Shown here: piece after piece, positions 16,672 through 24,900 of the stretch
Position numbering within the stretch: the stretch's first letter is position 1
How the letters are laid out: each line of letters begins with the position of its first letter
Source: Kiritimatiellia bacterium
Lineage (GTDB): Bacteria; Verrucomicrobiota; Kiritimatiellia; JAFGHX01
Assembly (NCBI GenBank): GCA_016929905.1
Contig: JAFGHX010000234.1
Span: 1-64,000 of the forward strand
Length of the DNA stretch: 64,000 nt
Direction of reading: 5' to 3'
The notes under the pieces: generated by a model
Database searches by the model: none
The model's input: the letters and a program-made list of their open reading frames with translations, nothing else
Told to the model about the DNA's origin: nothing
Made by a program: the position numbers and the translations under genes

Positions 16672-17267
16672 GTCCCGTCCTCCACCCGGAGCGCCGCGAA
16701 GATCTTTCGCAGCTTCCCGCGCGCGCGCAGCGTCTGCACTTTTACCATGGGCTGTGACCAGCCCGTAAGGGCGGCCGTCTCGGCCACACTATGCCCTTGC
16801 ACGTAGCGCAGTGTCAATATGAGCCGGTCGCGCGGCGGGAGCCGTTCGAGCAGCGCGTGCAGCAACTCCGCCGCCCGTTCGGGTGCGAGCTGATCCGGTT
16901 GGCTCCGCAAATCAGCCGCGCCATCCCATTCTTCGATCGGCACGGTTTGCCGCGCGCTCTTCTTCGCAGAGCGCTTCCAATGCCGGTACCCGACCCGTGT
17001 CGCGATTCGGGCGAGCCAGTGCTCGAACGGGGCATCGGCCCGGAACGTATGCAGGCTGCGATGTGCTTCGATGAACACGTCCTCGACGAGTTCCTCGTGC
17101 GTTTCCCGATCGCGTATGAATCGCCACATCATGGCCGCGATTCTCCCTTGATGCCGTTCGATCAGCCGGCGGAACGCGTCTTCGTCGCCCGCACGCGCGC
17201 CCGCCGCGTCAACGCGGTCGGCCGACGCCGTGTCGAGCCTGTGTTGTGCCGCCGTGTCGGTCATCAT
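16668..17267 (-). CDS. ECF-type sigma-70 factor
   Basis: A 199-residue sigma factor. Region 2 lies at about residues 20-90 (FRRLIERHQGRIAAMMWRFI, then ETHEELVEDVFIEAHRSL) and region 4 at about 135-185 (LLERLPPRDRLILTLRYVQG, then SVAETAALTGWSQPMVKVQ). ATG 17267 is chosen because the upstream extension has no family character. It forms a tightly overlapping operon with the small membrane protein and a Spy-like protein. A perfect 12-bp inverted repeat lies 18 bases upstream of the start. Confidence 0.85.
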   Translation of the reverse strand: MMTDTAAQHRLDTASADRVDAAGARAGDEDAFRRLIERHQGRIAAMMWRFIRDRETHEELVEDVFIEAHRSLHTFRADAPFEHWLARIATRVGYRHWKRSAKKSARQTVPIEEWDGAADLRSQPDQLAPERAAELLHALLERLPPRDRLILTLRYVQGHSVAETAALTGWSQPMVKVQTLRARGKLRKIFAALRVEDGT

Positions 17268-17285
17268 GCTCAGTACCCAGGAGAG

Positions 17286-17313
17286 GAGTCCGGTAGATGA
17301 CTCTACCGGACTC
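17286..17313. promoter_or_regulatory. Perfect 12-bp inverted repeat upstream of ECF sigma gene
   Basis: The arms GAGTCCGGTAGA and TCTACCGGACTC are perfect and separated by TGAC. The site lies between the stop of the Spy-like gene (17338) and the sigma start (17267). No run of T follows on either strand, so it is not a standard intrinsic terminator; an operator or an RNA hairpin limiting read-through is possible. Confidence 0.6.
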
Positions 17314-17337
17314 GCACCCCTCAGGTCCAGTGATAGA

Positions 17338-17853
17338 TCAACGGCCATGGTGCCGCTCAACCCATTCATCCGTTGCTTTCCGCTTCTCGGCTTTGAACTG
17401 TTCCAGCCGCTCGATCTGCTCCGGGGTCAGCACCGTACGCACGTCCGCGACGATGTGAGCGGCGAGCACGGCCGCATCGCCGGCGGCGGCGCCCAGATTG
17501 TCGGCGGCCTTGCGGATCGCCTCCTCGGTCGGCGTCTGCGCCGTGACGGCGTCGCCGAGCGCGCGATGCGCTTCCTTCACGCGCAGGGCCACGGGCTTGA
17601 TCTCGTCGCGGTACCCCTGCACGATCTCCCGGATCTGTGTCTTCTGCTCGGCGGTCACGCCGAGCTCGGACGACAGAACCATGATCCGGCCGATTTGCCC
17701 GCGGATCAACTCCGCCAGCGGGCCCTGGCCCCGCCCCCCGAACCGGCCGTGTCCGCCGCGGGGGGCGCCGGCCTCCGGTTGCTCCGCGCCCGCGAGCCCC
17801 GCCGCCAGCGATACGGCGGCCACAACGGCGACCATACGTGTGTTCATCTTCAT
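17338..17853 (-). CDS. Spy-like periplasmic protein with LTxxQ motifs
   Basis: A 171-residue exported protein. The signal peptide spans about residues 1-23 (MVAVVAAVSLAAGLAGA) and is followed by a glycine-rich segment and an all-helical part. Two family motifs are visible: LGVTAEQKTQIREIVQGYRD near residue 64 and VLTPEQIERLEQFKAEKR near 140. ATG 17853 has AGGAGG about nine bases upstream. Spy/CpxP proteins are periplasmic chaperones or stress sensors. It lies upstream of, and in the same direction as, the ECF operon that carries another Spy-like gene, so both probably belong to one envelope-stress module. Confidence 0.75.
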   Translation of the reverse strand: MKMNTRMVAVVAAVSLAAGLAGAEQPEAGAPRGGHGRFGGRGQGPLAELIRGQIGRIMVLSSELGVTAEQKTQIREIVQGYRDEIKPVALRVKEAHRALGDAVTAQTPTEEAIRKAADNLGAAAGDAAVLAAHIVADVRTVLTPEQIERLEQFKAEKRKATDEWVERHHGR

Positions 17854-18067
17854 CGTCTGTGCCTCCTCCTGTTGCGTCGTTCTGCGTGCCTTGCCCGGGC
17901 GTCTGTAGAGAATAGTGGCGCACGGGGAGGCAGAGGTTACAGGGGGCGTGGAGAATGGAGAATGGTTAATGGTCGATGGTTGCGGGTTGCGGGTTGACGG
18001 CGAAGTCGGGTTGATGTCCGCCGCACGCCGGCCCAGTGGGCGACGTACTCGAGCAGGGCGTCCCAGC

Positions 18068-19480
18068 TCAAAAGACCGTCTGCATCCGCCAGTCGGGATG
18101 TTGATTCCGCCAGGGAGCGGGGAGCTGTTGCAGGGCGGTGTGCAGGTCCTTCTGGATGGCGGCGTACTCCGGGGTGCCGGCGAGGTTGACGGTTTCGTGC
18201 GGATCCCCGCCCAGATCGAAGAGTTGCTTTGAGCCGTCCTGGTAGCAGACGTACTTGACGCCGCCGCGCATGGCCATGAACGATTCTTGGCCGCCGAACA
18301 GCTCGGAGAAGACCGTGCGCTCAACGGGCGTGTCATCCTCGAGCAGGGGCAGCAGGCTTTCGCCGCGTATTCCTTGCGGGGGCGGCAACCCGGCCAGATC
18401 GGTCAACGTGGGAAAGACGTCGATCAGGCTGCAGGCGGCGCTCACGGTCCGGCCGGCCGGCAGGCCGGGTCCGGCCAGGATCATGGGCACGCGCACGGAC
18501 TCGTCGTAAAAAGTCGACTTGCCCCACATGCCGCGTTCGCCGGCGTTCTCGCCGTGATCGGCGCCATACATGATGACGAACTCGTCGGTCAGCCCCATTT
18601 CATCGAGGACGTTCAGGACCAAACCGATTTGCCGGTCCATCCATTCGACCAGGCCGTAGTAGGCCGCGCGGGCGTTGAGCACTTGGTCCTCCGTGCAGTC
18701 GGCCGATTCGCGCTCGGCCTTGCGCGCCAGCGCCGGCGGCAGGTCTTCGGTGACCGGCAGGCGCGGCGGCGGGACGATGGCGCGGTAGTAGTCGAAAAGC
18801 GCCTTGGGGCAGATGAAAGGCCAGTGCGGCGTCTTGAACGAAACCTCGAACAGCAACGGGCGCGCCCCGGCGTAGCGCGTATGGATGAGATACTCGAAGT
18901 GATCGCGCAGGTGTACGCGCGCGCTTTCCGTCACCAGCCGGTCGAACTGCATGAACCCGTGCTCGCCCGCGCCGGCGGTCTTGATCATGAACGGCATCAT
19001 CCCGCCGTACGCGTTGTAGTCGTGCGTCTTGCCGAACCCGATCTGGCCGGTCACATCCTGGCCGAGGCCGTAGCCGGGCATGCGGCTGTGGTCGTAGACC
19101 TCCATGTCGCCGTAAGGGCGCAGCATCCAGCCGTACATCTGCTCCGGCCCATGAAAGTGCATCTTGCCGACGCACGCGGTCATGTAGCCGTGCTGCGCGA
19201 AGTAGCGCATGTAGGTCTGGCTTTCGAGCGGGAGGATGTCCCGGAACATGGGCGTGCCGATCTCGCGGGGGAGCCGCCCGGTCAGCATGGAGTAGCGGCC
19301 GGGCACACAGACCGGATTGTTCCCATAGCAGCGATCAAAGCGCACGCCGCCGGCCGCCAGCCGGTCGAGGCTCGGCGTGCGTACCCACGGATCGCCGCCG
19401 TAGCCCGTAATCGCCGCGGTGTGTTCATCGGAACAAAATTTCAGAATATGCGGGTGCTGCCGTTTGTCGTATCCAGCCAT
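18068..19480 (-). CDS. Sulfatase (formylglycine-dependent, arylsulfatase family)
   Basis: A 470-residue sulfatase. The maturation motif is C-x-P-x-R, seen as NPVCVPGRYSMLTGRLP near residue 57, where the cysteine becomes formylglycine. Metal-binding residues are in CSDEHTAAITG at the N-terminus and YGADHGENAGERGMWGKSTF near residue 310. No signal peptide is visible, so a cytoplasmic location or an unusual export route is possible. ATG 19480 is supported by GGAG upstream. It would hydrolyse sulfate esters, plausibly on polysaccharide fragments given its neighbours. A copy of the 20-bp motif lies 83 bases upstream. Confidence 0.92.
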   Translation of the reverse strand: MAGYDKRQHPHILKFCSDEHTAAITGYGGDPWVRTPSLDRLAAGGVRFDRCYGNNPVCVPGRYSMLTGRLPREIGTPMFRDILPLESQTYMRYFAQHGYMTACVGKMHFHGPEQMYGWMLRPYGDMEVYDHSRMPGYGLGQDVTGQIGFGKTHDYNAYGGMMPFMIKTAGAGEHGFMQFDRLVTESARVHLRDHFEYLIHTRYAGARPLLFEVSFKTPHWPFICPKALFDYYRAIVPPPRLPVTEDLPPALARKAERESADCTEDQVLNARAAYYGLVEWMDRQIGLVLNVLDEMGLTDEFVIMYGADHGENAGERGMWGKSTFYDESVRVPMILAGPGLPAGRTVSAACSLIDVFPTLTDLAGLPPPQGIRGESLLPLLEDDTPVERTVFSELFGGQESFMAMRGGVKYVCYQDGSKQLFDLGGDPHETVNLAGTPEYAAIQKDLHTALQQLPAPWRNQHPDWRMQTVF

Positions 19481-19563
19481 GCTTCAACTCCTGTTCCTGG
19501 CCTGTCGGCGTTCGTCTTTCTCCGATGGGCTCGTGAGGGTTGACGCGCGCCGCCCTCTACGTG

Positions 19564-19583
19564 TAATATATAGATTATTTCCA
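19564..19583 (-). promoter_or_regulatory. 20-bp regulatory motif, site A
   Basis: The plus strand reads TAATATATAGATTATTTCCA. It matches sites B, C and D at 17, 18 and 17 of 20 positions. It lies 83 bases upstream of the sulfatase start and also 326 bases upstream of the divergent DUF4838 gene. In the minus orientation it contains the imperfect dyad TGGA-N5-TCTA followed by a TATATATT stretch that could serve as a -10 element. The rest of 19481-19909 shows only a short G run near 19711. Confidence 0.75.
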
Positions 19584-19909
19584 CTAATATATTCAAGGAG
19601 AAAGCCGCTGGGGGCCGGCGGTATGGGTATGCGTTTTGACCCGTCACGACATATAGCGGTCTGGCCCGTTTTGTTCAAGCGGCTTCTGCGCCTTTCGACC
19701 CGCGCGCACGCGGGGGGGGGGAGCGAATATTCCGTGCACGTTTTCGGCCGATGCTTGACCTGTATGGGGGCGTCGCAGCCGCCGATGGGGCGGCTCGGCC
19801 GGGGGGCGTTGTCGACAAAAACGAGGTTCGATCCGGGCGTCTGACGGCCCGGATGGCCGTGTCGTGTTGAATCCAGCCAAGGGGATGGAACATAAAGGAG
19901 GGAGCCGCT

Positions 19910-22900
19910 ATGACGGGGATACGGCGACCTGCGGCTGTTGTGGTTGGGGCGGTCTCGATGGCCCTGGCGATCGAGGCGGATGGGGCCAACCTGGTCCTGG
20001 CGTCCGATGGGCGGAGTTTGGCGCCAATTGTCGTCGCGTCCTCGGCGGATGCGAACACCCTGCGTGCCGCCGACGAGCTGGCGGATTACATCGCAAAGAT
20101 CAGCGGGGCGGAGCCGGACGTGCTGGTGGGCTCGCCCAGCCCGGTGCCGGCCCATGCGATCTGGGTCGGGTACCAGTCGCGGCTGGACGGTCTGTTTCCG
20201 GGCGTCGACTTCTCGTACGATCATCCGGAGGAGATCGTGATCGCCTCCACGAGCGAGCACCTGGCCATCACGGGCAACGACCGGGTATTGGGCGGCAAGC
20301 AGGTCGAGTTCGGCACGGCCAACGCGGTTTACACGTTCCTGCAGAAGTACCTGGACGTGCGCTGGCTCTGGCCCGGCGAATTGGGCGAGGACATCGTCAA
20401 GCGCTCGACCCTTGCGCTGGCCCCGTTCACGTACCGCCATCATCCCCAGCTCCGGCAGCGCGACATCCTGCGTCTGTGGGGCATGGACCGGCCCAACGCC
20501 AAGGGACCGAACCTGGACTGGATGTTGCGCCAGCGGCTTTACCTGCGGTCGTTGGGCAGTCCGGCCGGGCATTCCTTCACAGACTGGTGGGACAAGTACC
20601 GCGCCAGCCATCGGGACTATTTCGCGCTGCAGCCTGACGGCACGCGCAGCGGCTATCCCGCGCCCGAGAACGCGAAGCTGTGTGTGGCGAATCCGGCGGT
20701 GGCGACGCAGTGGTTGGACAACGTGAGCGCGACGTTGGCCGCCGATGCGAGCCAAACCTTGTTCGGCGCGCTCCCGAACGACTCGTACTTGAGCGGGGTC
20801 TGCGTGTGCGATCGGTGTCGGGCGTGGGACTGCCTGGATGCCCCGAGGGATTGGACCTACTATTGGGCGGGACACAGCGAGAGATATGTTGCCCTGACCG
20901 ACCGCTATGTCACGTTTTGGAACCGGCTGGCCGCCGGCCTCAAGGCGCGGTTCCCGGGACGAGCGCTCTATGTCGTCGGCGGCGCCTATGGCACGTACCA
21001 GAGCCCGCCGATTGACGTGACGCCTGCCGAGAACATCGTCATCAATTACGTCGGCCACTTTCCTTTGACCAAAGAGAGTTTTCGCACCCGCCAGAAACAG
21101 GAATGGCTGGGCTGGGCGGCAAAGGCCTCCATGCTGGTCTACCGTCCCAACCTGTGGTATTGGGCCGGCGGGTGCTGGGGGCTGCCGGAAGTGGCGATGA
21201 CGGAGACCATCGAAGATTTCGCGTTCCTGCGTGCGAACCGGTGTGTGGGCATCATCATCGACTCGGCCTGGGGACACTGGGCCACGCAGGGCCCCGAGTA
21301 CTACATCATGGGGCAACTGGCCTGGGATCCTTATCAGGACGGGGCGGCGGTGATGGCCGACTACTACAGCCGCGGGTTCGGTCCCGCGGCAGGCGACGTC
21401 GCGAGTTACTGGGGCGTGATGGAAGAGGCGCGCCGTCAAGCCATGGCCGTGCCCGGTCTCAGTCTCGGCGGCGCGTACAAGGTCGAGATACTCGACGCTC
21501 TGCGCCAGGCGTACGACGAGGACTGTCTGGCCGGCGCGGGTGCGCTCCTTGACGCCGCCGAAGACAAGGTGCGCACCGGACCGGCGGTGTACCGCCGGCG
21601 CGTGGCGTTTGTTCGCACGGGCTTCGAATATGCCCGAATGCTGATGCGCGCCGCCGCGCACATGGACGCCATTCGCGCGACCGACGGCGGCAACAAGGCG
21701 GCGATCGACGAAGTGGAACGGATTTGGGACCGGGTCGACGTGATCTGCGCAACGGTTACGAACAGCTTCAACACGACCTACCTCACGAGTCGCATACGAG
21801 GCGGCGGCTACATGGGCGACATGGAAGACTATCTCGGGCCGGCCGACAGCGATTTTCGGGCCGCGCCTCCGACGCCGGGCGTTACGGCGCCGGCCGCGCC
21901 GACGGGGCTCGCGGCGGATGCGATCTCGGCCGAGCGCGTCCGGCTGAGCTGGCGGGATCACGCGGACAACGAGTATCTGTACAAAGTCTACCGCAGTCCG
22001 AACGGCGTCTCCGGCTGGGTTCGCGTCGATCCGTACGGCGCGTGTCCGCCGAACACGACCGCGTTCGTCGACGACGGGCTGGAAGCCTTGACGCGTTACT
22101 ACTATCGGGTCCGTTGCCGCAACGCGGGCGGCAACTCGGCTTACACCAGCGTCGTGAGTGCCCAAACGCCTGCCGTCACCCGGACCCCGGCGGCGCCGAC
22201 AGCATTCGAAGCGCGCGCCGTGTCCGCCGAGCGCGTGGAGTTGACCTGGACCGACAACAGCGACAATGAGGAGAATTTCAAAATCCGCAGGAGCCTGGAC
22301 GGCACGGATTGGGTCAGTCTTCCTCCGCTGCTGCCGTCCGCCGACACGAGCCGCTATGTGGACACGGGCGTTTCCCCAAACACGACCTACTATTACAGGA
22401 TCAAAGCCGAGCATGCCACGTTTGGCGACTCGCCGTACACGGATCCGCCCGTACAGGTCCGCACGCCGCGACCGGCCGGCCCGTTTGTGTGCTACAACGA
22501 CCTGGCCTGGACGGCCGGTCAGCGCGCGGGCAATATCACGTGCTACACGCGCGGGGAGCATGGATTGTTGGTCGATCATGAGTCGGGCGCTCTGGTCTTG
22601 GCCATGGCATCCGTCAATTCAGGCGGGGCCGGCCCCGAGCTCGAACAGGGCGCCGATGCGGCGGCGGGTACGGACGCCGCGGACGTGTTCGGCGGCAAGG
22701 TCGATTGCGCGGGGTTGATTTCCTATGACGCGGAAAACCCGCTGGTCCTGCATGTCTCGGAACTGGATCCGGCGCTGCGCTACGAGCTGGTCGTCTTTGG
22801 AAACCGTGCCAAGCCGGTCTATTCCACGCGCAAAACGTCCGTCACGATCTCGAACGTGGCGGGCTTCCGGAACCGCAGCAGTGCCGGCGCGCGGATCGGC

Positions 22901-24547
22901 ACCATCGACTTGACCGACGACACGACGCAGACGGTCAATGGCGACAATACGGCCGACGGCCGCGTCGCCCGTTTCGACGAGATCGCGGTATGGCCAAACG
23001 GCGAACTGACGGTCACCATCCGAGACCCGAGCGGATACCCGTACGTCAACGCGTTCATGTTGGCCGCTGTCCAGCCTGACGCGCGGACCATGCCGATCGG
23101 ACGGGAAAGCGAGTGGAAGTACCATGATGGCGGCGTCGCTCTCGGCACCGCCTGGCGCAACACGGCCTTCAACGACGGCGGTTGGGACGAAGGGTCCGGG
23201 CCGCTCGGCTACGGCGAGCCGGGCCTCGCGACCACGGTTTCCTATGGCGGGGACGCTGGCGACAAGCACCGGACCACGTATTTCCGCAAGGCGTTCGCGT
23301 TGGATGTCGGCCCGGCCGCCGTGACGGGGTTGCGCCTCTACGCCCGATACGACGACGGGTTTGTCGCCTATCTCAACGGCCGCGAAGTGGCGCGCCGTTC
23401 GATGCCCGGCGGCACGGTATCGTACGCCACGTTCGCCGATTCGCACGAGGCGCTCACGTACGAACTCGTCGATTTGACGGCCGAGCGGGACGCGCTGGTT
23501 CAGGGCGCCAACGTGCTGGCCGTCGAAGTGCACCAGACCTCGGCCGGCAGCAGCGATCTGGTGATGGACATGGAGCTGGTGTTGGACCGCGTGGCACGGG
23601 GCTGGCAGGTCGTGACGACGGTGGCGAGGGGCGACGCGTGGCGGTACCGGAAGGGGACTGATGAGGCTTCGTCCCCTTCCTCGGCGTGGCGCCGCGTCGC
23701 GTTCGACGATAGCGACTGGACGCCCGGCGCCACGCCGCTGGGCTATGGCCGCGCGAACCTGGCGACCGATCTGGACGACATGCGAACGCGATACAATTCG
23801 CTCTTCCTGCGGAAACGGTTTGCGGTGGCGAACGCCACGCTGATCAGCGAGGTGAGCGTCCAAGTGGACTACGATGACGCGTTCATTCTGTGGTTGAACG
23901 GCGAGGAACTCACACGGCACAACATGGGCGGAGCACCGGGTTCACAGGTTGCCTACGATGCGGTCGCACTCGGAAGCGCGACCGGTTCCTGGCGCCGCGT
24001 GCTCAGCGGCGCCGCCCTGCCGCCGCTGCTGGATCGCACGAACCTGGTGGCCGTTCAGGTCTTCAACTCCGGGCTGAACAGCGCTGACTTGTTCATTGAT
24101 GTCGAGATCGGGGTGACGGAGGGCAGTAGGCTTTCGGTCGAGCGGGACGGGGATTTGGACGGGATGGACGACGCGTGGGAGGCCGTGAACTTCACGAGCG
24201 ACAACGGCGCGCCCGGCGAGGACGACGACGGAGACGGTATCGATAACGAAAGCGAGTATATTGCGGGCACGTCGCCGCAGAGCGCCGACAGCCGGTTTGC
24301 GCTCACCGTGGAAAGCTCGCACGGACAGATGCGGGTTATCCTTCCCACGCGGCCGGCTTCGGGTACGGGCTATGCCGGCCTCACGCGCTATTACGCCATC
24401 GAGCAACGTTCACGGATGGGGCCGAACGATGTCTGGAGCCTCGTGCCGGGCTACATCAGGGTCCTTGGCACCGGCGCCACCGTGATCTACACGAATTCCA
24501 CGCCGGACTCGCTCGGATGCTATCGGGGGCGGGTGTGGCTGGAATAG
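19910..24547 (+). CDS. Giant secreted DUF4838 protein with FN3, jelly-roll and C-terminal anchor-like block
   Basis: A 1545-residue exported protein with GGAGGG upstream of ATG 19910 and a signal peptide (about 1-25). The DUF4838 region (about 27-640) shows the window-wide family motifs: TANAVYTFLQKYLDVRWLWP near 140, FTDWWDKY near 222, VCDRCRAWD near 300 and WGLPEVAMTETIEDF near 423. Two fibronectin type III domains (657-853) follow, then the 'NDLxW' domain (860-1060), two jelly-roll modules (1060-1403), a DxDxDG linker (DDDGDGIDNESEY) and the terminal domain ending RVWLE. DUF4838 is related to alpha-glucuronidase-like glycoside hydrolases; the activity is not established. It is the only DUF4838 copy here that carries the C-terminal block found in the CotH proteins. 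Confidence 0.85.
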   Translation: MTGIRRPAAVVVGAVSMALAIEADGANLVLASDGRSLAPIVVASSADANTLRAADELADYIAKISGAEPDVLVGSPSPVPAHAIWVGYQSRLDGLFPGVDFSYDHPEEIVIASTSEHLAITGNDRVLGGKQVEFGTANAVYTFLQKYLDVRWLWPGELGEDIVKRSTLALAPFTYRHHPQLRQRDILRLWGMDRPNAKGPNLDWMLRQRLYLRSLGSPAGHSFTDWWDKYRASHRDYFALQPDGTRSGYPAPENAKLCVANPAVATQWLDNVSATLAADASQTLFGALPNDSYLSGVCVCDRCRAWDCLDAPRDWTYYWAGHSERYVALTDRYVTFWNRLAAGLKARFPGRALYVVGGAYGTYQSPPIDVTPAENIVINYVGHFPLTKESFRTRQKQEWLGWAAKASMLVYRPNLWYWAGGCWGLPEVAMTETIEDFAFLRANRCVGIIIDSAWGHWATQGPEYYIMGQLAWDPYQDGAAVMADYYSRGFGPAAGDVASYWGVMEEARRQAMAVPGLSLGGAYKVEILDALRQAYDEDCLAGAGALLDAAEDKVRTGPAVYRRRVAFVRTGFEYARMLMRAAAHMDAIRATDGGNKAAIDEVERIWDRVDVICATVTNSFNTTYLTSRIRGGGYMGDMEDYLGPADSDFRAAPPTPGVTAPAAPTGLAADAISAERVRLSWRDHADNEYLYKVYRSPNGVSGWVRVDPYGACPPNTTAFVDDGLEALTRYYYRVRCRNAGGNSAYTSVVSAQTPAVTRTPAAPTAFEARAVSAERVELTWTDNSDNEENFKIRRSLDGTDWVSLPPLLPSADTSRYVDTGVSPNTTYYYRIKAEHATFGDSPYTDPPVQVRTPRPAGPFVCYNDLAWTAGQRAGNITCYTRGEHGLLVDHESGALVLAMASVNSGGAGPELEQGADAAAGTDAADVFGGKVDCAGLISYDAENPLVLHVSELDPALRYELVVFGNRAKPVYSTRKTSVTISNVAGFRNRSSAGARIGTIDLTDDTTQTVNGDNTADGRVARFDEIAVWPNGELTVTIRDPSGYPYVNAFMLAAVQPDARTMPIGRESEWKYHDGGVALGTAWRNTAFNDGGWDEGSGPLGYGEPGLATTVSYGGDAGDKHRTTYFRKAFALDVGPAAVTGLRLYARYDDGFVAYLNGREVARRSMPGGTVSYATFADSHEALTYELVDLTAERDALVQGANVLAVEVHQTSAGSSDLVMDMELVLDRVARGWQVVTTVARGDAWRYRKGTDEASSPSSAWRRVAFDDSDWTPGATPLGYGRANLATDLDDMRTRYNSLFLRKRFAVANATLISEVSVQVDYDDAFILWLNGEELTRHNMGGAPGSQVAYDAVALGSATGSWRRVLSGAALPPLLDRTNLVAVQVFNSGLNSADLFIDVEIGVTEGSRLSVERDGDLDGMDDAWEAVNFTSDNGAPGEDDDGDGIDNESEYIAGTSPQSADSRFALTVESSHGQMRVILPTRPASGTGYAGLTRYYAIEQRSRMGPNDVWSLVPGYIRVLGTGATVIYTNSTPDSLGCYRGRVWLE

Positions 24548-24900
24548 AGGATGTTGCCAGGCCGCCTCGCGTTCGGGCAACGGATCGACCGTCCAGGCCA
24601 TGCGGTCGGCCAGCCGGGATCCGGAGTTGCCCTGTCAGGACTGGCGAACCCGGTCCGGGTGAATCTCACCGCCGGGCGGCGGCCCCTCCGGCAGCGCCCC
24701 GTCGGCGGCGACAATGCCGTCGAGATCCCATATCTTTCTGCTTTCCAGAATGTCCACCGCCTCCGAGCGCCTGACGGTCGCCGACGTCCGTGGTGGCGCC
24801 GACCGTGGACCCGATCGAGCGTTCGATGCGCCGGTCGCCCGCCGCGTGGGCGCGGCCCACCGTCGACGGCAAAATAGTCTTGCCGGGGTAGAGCACGTGG
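24548..24900. other. Convergent intergenic region with a possible gene remnant
   Basis: About 350 bases between two convergent stops. On the minus strand, about 24640-24785, one frame encodes AVDILESRKIWDLDGIVAAD and GALPEGPPPGGEIHPDRVRQS before a stop. It reads like genuine coding sequence, perhaps the tail of a lost gene, but no family is recognised. Confidence 0.3.

Noticed and set aside
17965-18000. Short tandem repeat GGTTGCGGGTTGCGGGTTG as a CRISPR or telomere-like repeat
   Set aside because: Only two or three imperfect 7-base units with no spacers; simple-sequence drift explains it.
19484-22579. 1031-codon minus-strand open frame
   Set aside because: Antisense of the DUF4838 gene at 19910; no domain or start signal.
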